NCBI GenBank assembly: GCA_028275005.1 | Contig: JAQCNN010000101.1 | Location: forward strand, 1-32,778 | Source of the DNA: Salinirussus sp. | GTDB taxonomy: Archaea; Halobacteriota; Halobacteria; Halobacteriales; Haloarculaceae | DNA: 32,778 bases | Direction of reading: 5' to 3' | Shown: positions 7,480 through 14,396 of the stretch, in pieces | Position numbering within the stretch: the first letter of the stretch is position 1 | How the letters are laid out: the number at the start of each line of letters is the position of its first letter | Position numbers and translations under genes: made by a program | The notes under the pieces: model-generated | The model's input: the letters and a program-made list of their open reading frames with translations, nothing else | Databases searched by the model: none | What the model was told of the DNA's origin: nothing

Positions 7480-9021
7480 TCAGACGAACTTTCGCACGGT
7501 GAGGTCGAGTGTCTCCAGGTCGACGATCGGGGCGTAGCCGACGTCGGGCTCGAGGTTGACGCTCTCCTGGAAGGCGGTCTGTGACTGCCAGCACGCGGAG
7601 TTGACCGTGAGCACGCCGTGGTACTTGCCGTAGCCGAGCTTGTGGACGTGGCCGGCGTGGAAGATATCGGGCACCTCCTCGATGACGAGGTGGTCCTCCT
7701 CCTCGGGGGCCAGCCGTGTCCGGCCGCCGTACTGCGGGGCGACGTGGCGCTTCCTGAGCAGCTGGTACATCGCCTCGTGGGGCCGGTCGTAGCTGGCGGC
7801 CTCGTCGGGTAGCTCGGCGATCACCTCGTCCAGCGAGACCCCGTGGTACATCAGCACGGTCACCCCTTCGACGGTGACGGTGGCAGGGTTTGCCGCTATC
7901 TCCGCGTCGTGGGCCGACATGATCGACCGTAGCTCCTCGTCGAAGGCCGGCTGGGGTTCGGCCAGCCGGACGGCGTCGTGGTTCCCGGGGATCATCACCA
8001 CCTCCATGTCGCCGGGGACCGACTTGAGGTGTTCGCTGAACCGTTCGTACTGGTCGTAGATGTCCACGATATCGAGTTCCTCGTCCTGGTCCGGGTAGAC
8101 ACCGATCCCCTCGACCATATCCCCGCCGACCAGCAGGTACTCCACGTCGGCGGCCTCCTCGGTGTGCAGCCAGTCGGCAAAGCCCGCCCAGGCGTCGGCC
8201 CGGAACTCCTGGCTGCCGACGTGGACGTCCGAGACGAGGGCCGCCCGGACCGGACGGTCGGCGGTCGATGGGGTGTGTGTCCGGGGGATATCGGGAACGT
8301 GGAGGTCGTCGACAAAGAGGATCCCGCCGTCGTCAGCGAGGGTGCCCTCGACGGCAACGACCTCGTCGTACAGCAGTTCCCGGACGTCGTCGGCGAACTC
8401 GCGGTCGCTCATCACCAGACAGGGAAACACCCCCGTCGTGTCCTCCAGTTCGACCAGCCAGTGGCCCCCGGCCGTCGAGCGGATGTCCGAGACCAGCCCA
8501 ACAAGGGCGGCGTCGCTGCCTGGGCTCATGTCCGCGATGGTGGCTGCGGGCCGGTGGTTGACGCGACTCCGGAGGTGGCCCGAGAGCTTCTCGTAGCGGT
8601 CCCGGAAAACCGCCTGGAAGTCGCGGTACTGGCCGGTACCCGTGCTCGCGACGTCCCCGCTGGTCTCGACCGCCGCCAACCCCCCTGTTTCGACTGGAGG
8701 ACCGCCGCCGCCGTTTGACGTATCCCCGCGGTCGGTTGCAGTTGAAACGGAGGGGTTCGAGGCCGGGTCGTCCGGCTCCGTCGAGTCCCCGGTGTGGCCG
8801 GCGGGGGTCGGCGGAGAACCCGGAGCCCCCGTGGCATCGAGTGCCGCGTGGACGTGCTCGCTCGATACCTTTAACGCGTCATCGGGCGCCTGTTCGACTG
8901 CGCGGTCGAGGGCGGCGTCGAGGTCGGTGGCGTTCGCCAGGAGGGTGACGGCTTCACGGTCTGCGTTGTACCCTCGGCTGGCGAGTTCGCTGACGACCCT
9001 GGCGGCCCCCTCGAGTGACAC
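7480..9021 (-). CDS. polD1: DNA polymerase D small subunit (DP1), exonuclease
   Basis: This is the small, proofreading subunit of the replicative family-D polymerase. The 513-residue protein has an N-terminal helical domain (about 1-65), a disordered Ser/Thr/Pro/acidic linker (65-130), an OB-fold (about 160-245) and a calcineurin-like phosphoesterase domain. The metal-binding signature is intact: SDVHVGS (Asp265, His267), LLVGGDMVEG, PGNHD (345-349), MYHG and GHVHKLGYG. The GTG at 9021 was chosen because the family-like sequence begins at MSLEGAARVVSELASRGYNA; the frame further upstream is low-complexity and runs into the divergent sec11 gene. In haloarchaea polD1, sec11 and orc1 lie together beside oriC1, as here. 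The large subunit is outside the window. Confidence 0.93.
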   Translation of the reverse strand: MSLEGAARVVSELASRGYNADREAVTLLANATDLDAALDRAVEQAPDDALKVSSEHVHAALDATGAPGSPPTPAGHTGDSTEPDDPASNPSVSTATDRGDTSNGGGGPPVETGGLAAVETSGDVASTGTGQYRDFQAVFRDRYEKLSGHLRSRVNHRPAATIADMSPGSDAALVGLVSDIRSTAGGHWLVELEDTTGVFPCLVMSDREFADDVRELLYDEVVAVEGTLADDGGILFVDDLHVPDIPRTHTPSTADRPVRAALVSDVHVGSQEFRADAWAGFADWLHTEEAADVEYLLVGGDMVEGIGVYPDQDEELDIVDIYDQYERFSEHLKSVPGDMEVVMIPGNHDAVRLAEPQPAFDEELRSIMSAHDAEIAANPATVTVEGVTVLMYHGVSLDEVIAELPDEAASYDRPHEAMYQLLRKRHVAPQYGGRTRLAPEEEDHLVIEEVPDIFHAGHVHKLGYGKYHGVLTVNSACWQSQTAFQESVNLEPDVGYAPIVDLETLDLTVRKFV

Positions 9022-9100
9022 ACCCGCAGGTCGGGGTAGGCGAACAAAAGGGTATCGCGTTCCAGAAGATTGATTCGACGCTACCCCGGACAGGGGTGTG

Positions 9101-9862
9101 ATGAGAGGCCCCGGCGAGGGCGACAGGAGAGATGGACGTCGCGCCGACGGACCCGCGTCCGGACCTGCCAATCCCGGGGACCGAGCCACAGCGGAGGAGC
9201 ATACCGACGCCCCCGAGGGTCGGTCGCGTCGGCCGGTCGGGGACCGACGCGGCGCCGGGTCGTCTGACCCTGACCCCGAGCGTGGGAGCGGGAACAGCGG
9301 CTGGCGGCTGTTCGTCCGTGATATCGCTAGCAGCGTGTTTGCGGTGTTGCTCGTCGGGTTTTTGCTGTTTGCGGTCAGCGGGGTCTGGCCGCCCCTCGTC
9401 GCCGTCGAGAGCGGGAGTATGCTCCCGAACGTGGAGCGCAACGACCTCGTGTTCGTGATGGAGGAGGAACGGTTCCCGGGTGAGCGCGCGGAACAGGGGG
9501 TCGTGACCGCACAGAGGGGTGCGGAGACCGGCTATCAGAAGTTCGGTAACCCGGGTGATGTCATCGTCTTCGCGGCCAGTGGCGACAAGGCCGGGACGCC
9601 GATCATCCACCGCGCAATGCTGTGGGCGGAGGCCGGCGAGAACTGGTGTACCGCCGCCGACCCGGCGTATCTCGGCGGGCTGGACCCCGACGACCCTCGG
9701 TGTGTCGCCGACCACGCCGGCTTCATCACGAAGGGTGACAACAACCCTCGGTACGACCAGGCCACCGGGCTGAGCGGCCCGGTCAGGCCCGCCTGGGTCG
9801 TCGGGACCGCGGAGTTCAAGATCCCAGGTCTGGGGTGGATCCGGCTCCAGTCGGCGGGGTAG
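9101..9862 (+). CDS. sec11: Signal peptidase I, archaeal Sec11 type
   Basis: This membrane protease removes signal peptides from secreted proteins on the outer face of the cytoplasmic membrane. The 253-residue protein has a long, charged, probably cytosolic N-terminal extension (1-66), one membrane helix (about 72-93) and the S26B catalytic domain. Catalytic Ser106 lies in ESGSMLPN, His170 in PIIHR (replacing the bacterial lysine, as in eukaryotic and archaeal forms) and Asp213 in KGDNNPRY. GDVIVF is box C. The ATG at 9101 directly follows an in-frame GTG at 9098; either may be used. It lies between divergent polD1 and convergent orc1, an order known from Haloferax volcanii (HVO_0001 to HVO_0003 from memory). 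Confidence 0.9.
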   Translation: MRGPGEGDRRDGRRADGPASGPANPGDRATAEEHTDAPEGRSRRPVGDRRGAGSSDPDPERGSGNSGWRLFVRDIASSVFAVLLVGFLLFAVSGVWPPLVAVESGSMLPNVERNDLVFVMEEERFPGERAEQGVVTAQRGAETGYQKFGNPGDVIVFAASGDKAGTPIIHRAMLWAEAGENWCTAADPAYLGGLDPDDPRCVADHAGFITKGDNNPRYDQATGLSGPVRPAWVVGTAEFKIPGLGWIRLQSAG

Positions 9863-9892
9863 GACGGGGCGACAGTAACGCAAACACGGCGC

Positions 9893-11437
9893 TCAGCTGT
9901 CGAAGCGGGCCTGGACGAACGGCTGGACGTCCTCGATGTCACCGAGTCGCGAGTCGGAGAGGAGCACCGCCTCGGTCTCGTCGAGCGGGACCGAGAGGCT
10001 GATCTCCTTCGTGCGGCCGTATCTGCCCTTCGAGACGACGACCGCGTTGACGATCCCGAGCATATCGAGCTCGGAGATGAGGTCGGTCACGCGGCGCTGT
10101 GTGAGGACGTCGGTGTCGATCTCCTCACAGAGTCGCTTGTAGATGTTGTACACCTCGCCGGTGTTGATGCTGTGGACCCCCTGTCTCTCGAGGAGGATGA
10201 TCGCAAAGAGCACGAGCTTGGACTGCTGTGGGAGGGTCCGGACGACCTCGACGACCCGGTCGAGTTCGATCTTCTCCTGGGCCTTGCGGACGTGGGCCTC
10301 CTCGACGCCGTCGGTCTGGTCGCGCTCGGCGAGTTCGCCGGCGGTCCGGAGCAGGTCGAGCGCCCGGCGGGCGTCACCGTGTTCCTGGGCGGCAAAGGCC
10401 GCACACAGCGGAATGACGTCGTCGGTGAGCGCGTCCGGCTCGAAGGCCTCCTCGGCGCGGTGTTCAAGGATGTCCCGCAGCTGGTTTGCGTCGTACGGCG
10501 GAAAGACGATCTCCTCCTCGCCGAGGCTGGATTTGACCCGTGGGTCGAGAAAGTCGGTGAACTTGAGGTCGTTGGAGATGCCCATGATCGACACCCGGGA
10601 GTTCTCCAGTTCGGAGTTCATCCGCGAGAGGTTGTAGAGGGTGTCGTCGCCCGACTTCTCGACGAGTTTGTCGATCTCGTCGAGCATGATCACGACCACG
10701 CGCTCGCGGTAGTCGACCGCGTCGAAGAAGGAACTGTAGACACGGTCGGTCGGCCAGCCGGTCATCGGGACCTCGTCGAACCGGTCACGGTCGTCCTCGA
10801 GCCGGTCGAGCCGGTCCCGGGCCGCGTCAACGGTGTCGTACGCCGAGTCCCCGAGCTCCCCGGTCTCGACGAGGGTTTCGAGGTCGGCGAGTTCGTCGTT
10901 GATCGCCGCCCGGTTTTTGTCGATGAACTTGTTGGCGAGCTGGGCGAGCACGCGGTACTGGGTGTCGGTCACCTCACAGTTGATATACTCCACCTCACAG
11001 GGGACCTCGTACCGCTCGGAGGTCGACTCGAGTTCGTCCGAGACGAAGTTCGCGCTCGCGGTCTTGCCGGTGCCGGTCTTTCCGTAGATGAGGATATTCG
11101 ACGGCGTATCCCCGCGCAGGGCGGTCACCAGGATCGTCGCCATGTTGTTGATCTGCTCCTCCCGGTGGGGGAGCTTTCGGGGGGTGTAGGAGGGTCGCAG
11201 TACCTCCTTGTTCTCGAAGATCGGCTGGCCGCTCAACAGGTCGTCGAACAGTCCCTGCGAGGCCCCGTCGGTGGGCTCCCCGTCGGCGCTGTCGTCGTCA
11301 ACCGTCACTTCGGGTGGAGTCTCGTCGGCGGAGGAAGGGAGGGATGGGTCGGCGATATCGCCGGAGATCCCGCTGAATCCCGGGTCGTTGCTGTCGGCGT
11401 TGCCTGCGTCGTCTCGCGGTTCGTCCGCGTCAGTCAT
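9893..11437 (-). CDS. orc1: Origin-linked Orc1/Cdc6 replication initiator
   Basis: This is the initiator ATPase that binds ORB sequences and opens the origin. The 514-residue protein has an acidic disordered N-terminus (1-70), an AAA+ domain with Walker A YGKTGTGKT (to residue 126), Walker B VVIMLDEIDKL, sensor-1 MGISNDLKFTD and sensor-2 arginines in HGDARRALDLLRTAGELAE. A C-terminal winged-helix domain follows (RQGVHSINTGEVYNIYKRLC, then QRRVTDLISELDMLGIVNA). The ATG at 11437 (MTDADEPRDD) is chosen because the frame upstream runs through the non-coding origin. It is transcribed away from the origin, and an ORB-like box covers 11446-11468 just before the start, suggesting autoregulation. The gene order identifies it as the oriC1-linked copy (Cdc6-1/Orc1 type). 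Confidence 0.95.
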   Translation of the reverse strand: MTDADEPRDDAGNADSNDPGFSGISGDIADPSLPSSADETPPEVTVDDDSADGEPTDGASQGLFDDLLSGQPIFENKEVLRPSYTPRKLPHREEQINNMATILVTALRGDTPSNILIYGKTGTGKTASANFVSDELESTSERYEVPCEVEYINCEVTDTQYRVLAQLANKFIDKNRAAINDELADLETLVETGELGDSAYDTVDAARDRLDRLEDDRDRFDEVPMTGWPTDRVYSSFFDAVDYRERVVVIMLDEIDKLVEKSGDDTLYNLSRMNSELENSRVSIMGISNDLKFTDFLDPRVKSSLGEEEIVFPPYDANQLRDILEHRAEEAFEPDALTDDVIPLCAAFAAQEHGDARRALDLLRTAGELAERDQTDGVEEAHVRKAQEKIELDRVVEVVRTLPQQSKLVLFAIILLERQGVHSINTGEVYNIYKRLCEEIDTDVLTQRRVTDLISELDMLGIVNAVVVSKGRYGRTKEISLSVPLDETEAVLLSDSRLGDIEDVQPFVQARFDS

Positions 11438-11445
11438 GTCGTTTC

Positions 11446-11468
11446 GTACCCCTTTGTTTCGGTTGGAG
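11446..11468 (-). promoter_or_regulatory. ORB-like box in the orc1 leader
   Basis: The minus strand reads TCCAACCGAAACAAAGGGGT, differing by a few bases from the two full ORBs (TCCACTCGAAACGAAGGGGT) and lacking the long G-run. It ends 9 nt before the orc1 ATG, so Orc1 bound here would sit on its own promoter or leader. Confidence 0.75.
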
Positions 11469-11581
11469 ATTGCTCGCGCGCATCTCGGCAATGGGCTTGC
11501 ACCGGTGAGAGAGCCCCTGATGGCCACGGTTCCCGTGTCGTCGTGTGTCCACCTGAACCACAACTACTGGCGATTGAGAAT

Positions 11582-11592
11582 ATCTTAAAGAT
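11582..11592. promoter_or_regulatory. AT-rich palindrome, possible orc1 promoter or secondary unwinding site
   Basis: ATCTTAAAGAT is an inverted repeat around a single central A, inside an AT-rich patch (about 11565-11615). On the minus strand it contains TATA-like ctttaag. If it is the orc1 TATA box, the leader would be about 120 nt long, unusual for this group. A second unwinding site is the alternative. Confidence 0.35.
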
Positions 11593-11644
11593 TTCGATTG
11601 TGAAAGGATACCACAGTACCTGTCCCAGGTGCGTGACGGTGTAC

Positions 11645-11668
11645 TGTGCACCCGAAAGAAGGGGTATC
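11645..11668 (+). promoter_or_regulatory. Second ORB-like box
   Basis: The plus strand CACCCGAAAGAAGGGGT aligns with the core CACTCGAAACGAAGGGGT of the full ORBs with one substitution and one missing base. The outer G-run is absent. It has the same orientation as the ORB at 12189. It may be a weak, accessory Orc1 site. Confidence 0.55.
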
Positions 11669-11879
11669 CGCGGTGACGCAGGGGACACACGGCTGTGGGA
11701 GAGGAACAGAAGGCATGGGAGGAAGGGGAGAGGCGGGAGAACGAGAGAGAAGGGAGAATGGAGGGCAAAGTGAGGAAGGAGGGAACACACTGCAGGAGGG
11801 GAGGGGGTCGGATGAGGGGACGACCAGGAGATGAGGGGACGGGGAACAGCAGCAGCCGATGAGAAGGAGTGGTCCGGAA

Positions 11880-11908
11880 CCCCCCCACCCCTTCGTTTCG
11901 AGTGGAAC
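11880..11908 (-). promoter_or_regulatory. Full origin recognition box, left copy
   Basis: On the minus strand this reads GTTCCACTCGAAACGAAGGG, then GTGGGGGGG. It matches the right copy at 12189-12217 in 28 of 29 positions but in inverted orientation. The G-run points away from the AT-rich core. The CGAAACGAAGGGG core with a G-string is the known haloarchaeal ORB pattern. Confidence 0.93.
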
Positions 11909-11959
11909 GCCGGAGAGAGGGAGGGGGGTGGTCACAGAGCGGGGACTACCCGTGGCGAA

Positions 11960-12105
11960 GATTTAAGTGTGATAGCTGTTAACCAAATCCGTACTAGAGA
12001 GAATCACCAACTGTTCTGTTCGGTCTAGTGGAGACAGCTAGTGTCGAACCACTCATCTAGTCTAGTTAACTAGTTCCGGAGCGACGTCCCTAAAACAGCT
12101 GTTCG
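11960..12105. other. AT-rich DNA unwinding element with CTAG cluster
   Basis: This is the AT-richest stretch between the two full ORBs. It contains two GTTAAC sites (11978-11983, 12065-12070), six CTAG tetramers (starting at 11994, 12025, 12038, 12057, 12062, 12070), the perfect 12-bp palindrome CTAGTTAACTAG (12062-12073), the palindrome AACAGCTGTT (12094-12103) and four CTGTT repeats. Its position between inverted ORBs makes it the likely site of initial melting. It has no protein-like reading frame. Confidence 0.8.
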
Positions 12106-12188
12106 ACACGCTCTCCTGGCCGTTTATCGGGCTTCTCTCACCTCTCTCCCCCGACGCTCCCGTGTTGTCCCGCCCACCCCTCACCACT

Positions 12189-12217
12189 GTTCCACTCGAA
12201 ACGAAGGGGTGGGGGGT
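12189..12217 (+). promoter_or_regulatory. Full origin recognition box, right copy
   Basis: The plus strand reads GTTCCACTCGAAACGAAGGG, then GTGGGGGGT. It is the inverted partner of 11880-11908, with 280 bp between the two boxes and the G-run pointing outward toward arvA. Confidence 0.93.
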
Positions 12218-12575
12218 ATCTCCCCCGGTAGGTCAGCCTCCTCCTCCAACTCCGAACCCTTCTTCGCCCCCGTCTCATCCACCCCTGTCCACCCGTGCGT
12301 CCCTGCTAACCCTACTCACACATTCCTCACTGCCGCCTCCACCGGCTCCGTCCTCCTCGCTCACCCGGGCTCCTCCCGCCTGTCAAACACGGTATCTCCT
12401 GCTCCAAGCTCTCTGCTTCGTTTCATATCCTTCCTGAATAGCGGAGCGAACAGCTTGCAGTCCCCCAATCTTGCCGAGGTCACACCTATCTCATCGGTCT
12501 TATGTGTGTCTGACGCACAATTAAGTGAGTCGGGTCGACTAATTCTCTCAAGCCCGCACAGGGCCGGGAGATAGG

Positions 12576-13223
12576 ATGGGAATACTCACAGAACTCAAAT
12601 CCAGCATTTCACGCGCGGCATCGACGCTGTTCTCGGCGGAGGACCCAAAGCGGATCGGGATCTACGGCCCACCGAACGCCGGGAAGACGACCCTCGCAAA
12701 CCGTATCGCGCGGGACTGGACAGAACACGGCGACGCCGTCGGGCCGGAAAGCGAGATTCCCCACGAGACACGCCGGGCCCGACGAAAGGAGAACGTCGAG
12801 ATCGAACGCAACGGCAAGACCGTCGACATCGACATCGTGGACACGCCGGGTGTCACCACGAAGGTCGACTACACCGAGTTCCTCGAACACGACATGGAGG
12901 AAGACGACGCCGTCCGCCGCTCTCGCGAGGCCACCGAGGGCGTTGCGGAGGCGATGCACTGGCTCCGGGAGGACGTCGATGGGGTGATCTACGTGCTCGA
13001 CTCCGCGACGGACCCCTTCACCCAGGTCAACACGATGCTCATCGGCATCATCGAGAGCCAGGACCTCCCGGTTTTGATCCTCGCGAACAAGATCGACCTC
13101 GAGGAATCGAGCGTCCAGCGGATCCGTAACGCCTTCCCACAGCACGAGACGGTCCAGGTCTCGGCGCTCGAGGGGGACAATATGGACGAAGTGTACGACA
13201 AGATCGCGGAGTATTTCGGATAA
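12576..13223 (+). CDS. arvA: Origin-associated Era-like small GTPase (OapA/ArvA)
   Basis: This 215-residue Ras/Era-like GTPase has all G-motifs: G1 GPPNAGKT (31-38), G3 DTPG (89-92), G4 NKID (171-174) and G5 SAL (196-198). The 20-residue N-terminal leader (LTELKSSISRAASTLF) is amphipathic and could touch the membrane. From memory, the Haloferax volcanii orthologue was named OapA for its place beside oriC1 and later ArvA, the GTPase that drives extracellular vesicle formation. It is the first gene of a tight arvA-arvB-arvC operon. GGAG lies about 7 nt before the ATG, and a TATA-like ctaatt (about 12539-12544) lies about 32-37 nt upstream in the edge of the origin. Transcription runs away from the origin. 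Confidence 0.92.
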   Translation: MGILTELKSSISRAASTLFSAEDPKRIGIYGPPNAGKTTLANRIARDWTEHGDAVGPESEIPHETRRARRKENVEIERNGKTVDIDIVDTPGVTTKVDYTEFLEHDMEEDDAVRRSREATEGVAEAMHWLREDVDGVIYVLDSATDPFTQVNTMLIGIIESQDLPVLILANKIDLEESSVQRIRNAFPQHETVQVSALEGDNMDEVYDKIAEYFG

Positions 13224-13225
13224 CC

Positions 13226-13609
13226 ATGGCCGAAGTAAAAGACCCCCACGACGGCGTGCAGATAGACCTCATCAGCGGTGAGCGACTGGCGAACCAGACC
13301 TCGATGGAGAAGATCCGGATGATCCTCGACGGCGTCCGGGAGGGCAACATCGTCATCCTCGAGGAGGGGCTCTCGCCCGACGAGGAATCCCGCCTCATCG
13401 AGGTGACGATGACCGAGATCAGCCCCGACGAGTTCAACGGCATCGAGATCGAGACCTACCCACGGTCGGAGGCCACCGACGCGAGCTTCCTCGACCGGCT
13501 GATGGGTCGGGAGTCGACAAAGAAACTCACCGTCATCGGCCCGGCCAACCAGATCGAGACCCTCCACAAGGACGAGACGCTGATCCAGACGCTCGTCTCC
13601 CGGAAGTAA
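13226..13609 (+). CDS. arvB: OapB/ArvB family protein (DUF2073)
   Basis: This is a 127-residue acidic, soluble alpha/beta protein that starts 2 bp after the arvA stop. The sequence (QIDLISGERLANQTSMEKIR; VREGNIVILEEGLSPDEESR; ANQIETLHKDETLIQTLVSR) matches the DUF2073 family, which in archaea is nearly always coupled to the ArvA GTPase. It has no membrane segment and no cysteine. It is presumed to act with ArvA, perhaps as a regulator or partner; its biochemical role is not visible from sequence. Confidence 0.9.
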   Translation: MAEVKDPHDGVQIDLISGERLANQTSMEKIRMILDGVREGNIVILEEGLSPDEESRLIEVTMTEISPDEFNGIEIETYPRSEATDASFLDRLMGRESTKKLTVIGPANQIETLHKDETLIQTLVSRK

Positions 13610-13612
13610 CGC

Positions 13613-14284
13613 ATGCCACACCAGTGTACGGACTGTGGCCGCACGTTCGACGACGGCTCCAAGGAGATGCTGTCGGGGTGTCCGGACTGTGGCGGCAACA
13701 AGTTCCAGTTCCGACCCGGCGGTGTCGACAGCGCGGACCCGGACCCCGACGCAGAGCCCCCCGAGCCACCCGAACCGGCCACCGACGGTGTGACACGCGC
13801 GGTCGGCTCGGCCGCGACTGCGGTCCGTGACCTGGTCAGCCCCGACCCGGCAGAGCCCGACCCGGAGGCCGACCCCTCCGACGGGGCGACCAGCCCCGGT
13901 CAGGCCGGCTCGACCCCCAGCCCGGCCGACACGGCACCCGAGGACGCCGCCCAGGCCAGCGCCCGCGCCGACGTCGTCCCGATGGAGGAGCTCCCGAGTG
14001 ACACCCCGGAGCCCGCCGACGAGGACCACACACCCACACCCGACGAGCACGACGAGACAACGAGACACGGCGAGACCACGACGACGGACGAGCGCGAGGA
14101 CCGACCCGACCTCGCGGACCTTCGCGAGGAGCTCAACGACCAGTTCGAGTCGATCCGGGTCCTCGAGCCCGGCCAGTACGAGCTGAACCTGATGGAGCTG
14201 TACGACCGCGAGGAGTATATCATCGCGTTACAGGAGGACGGCAAGTACACCATCCAGGTTCCCGAGCGCTGGAAAGACGGCTAA
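13613..14284 (+). CDS. arvC: OapC/ArvC family zinc-ribbon protein
   Basis: This 223-residue protein is the third gene of the operon, 3 bp after arvB. The N-terminus is a zinc ribbon with Cys5, Cys8, Cys23 and Cys26 (CTDCGRTF, CPDCGG). A long disordered segment rich in Pro, Asp and Thr follows (about 40-160), then a compact C-terminal domain (about 165-223: REELNDQFESIRVLEPGQYE, then IIALQEDGKYTIQVPERW). The layout fits the OapC/ArvC family. It could link the GTPase system to a partner through its ribbon, but that is inference. Confidence 0.88.
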   Translation: MPHQCTDCGRTFDDGSKEMLSGCPDCGGNKFQFRPGGVDSADPDPDAEPPEPPEPATDGVTRAVGSAATAVRDLVSPDPAEPDPEADPSDGATSPGQAGSTPSPADTAPEDAAQASARADVVPMEELPSDTPEPADEDHTPTPDEHDETTRHGETTTTDEREDRPDLADLREELNDQFESIRVLEPGQYELNLMELYDREEYIIALQEDGKYTIQVPERWKDG

Positions 14285-14396
14285 CGCCCGCGACCCCCGG
14301 GGCTGGACGCTCGAGGCCGCTGCCTCCCGCGAAGACGTGCCACGTGGTCCCGTTGGTTTCGGCCCACGCCCCGACGACCGGGTTCCGGCTCCGGAG

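Larger units (their letters stand above)
11438..12575. other. Chromosomal replication origin (oriC1 type)
   Basis: This 1138-bp non-coding region lies between orc1 and the oap/arv genes. Its parts from left to right are an ORB-like box in the orc1 leader (11446-11468), an AT-rich stretch (about 11565-11615), a second ORB-like box (11645-11668), a purine-rich arm (about 11696-11870), an inverted full ORB (11880-11908), an AT-rich unwinding region with six CTAG sites (about 11960-12100), a direct full ORB (12189-12217), a pyrimidine-rich arm (about 12218-12440) and the arvA promoter. Adjacent orc1 plus paired ORBs around AT-rich DNA is the established design of haloarchaeal origins. Open frames in this region have no protein character. 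Confidence 0.93.

Noticed and set aside
10172-11773. 533-codon frame antisense to orc1
   Set aside because: It mirrors the third-position GC bias of orc1 and runs on into the non-coding origin; the translation has no recognisable domain.
11430-11935. Several frames of 100-150 codons inside the left origin arm
   Set aside because: The products are Ser/Pro/Leu-rich repeats caused by the purine/pyrimidine tracts and cross ORB sequences; no protein character.
12162-12574. Frames of 91 and 121 codons in the right origin arm
   Set aside because: They encode proline/serine-rich strings due to the pyrimidine tract and overlap the ORB; no acidic haloarchaeal composition.
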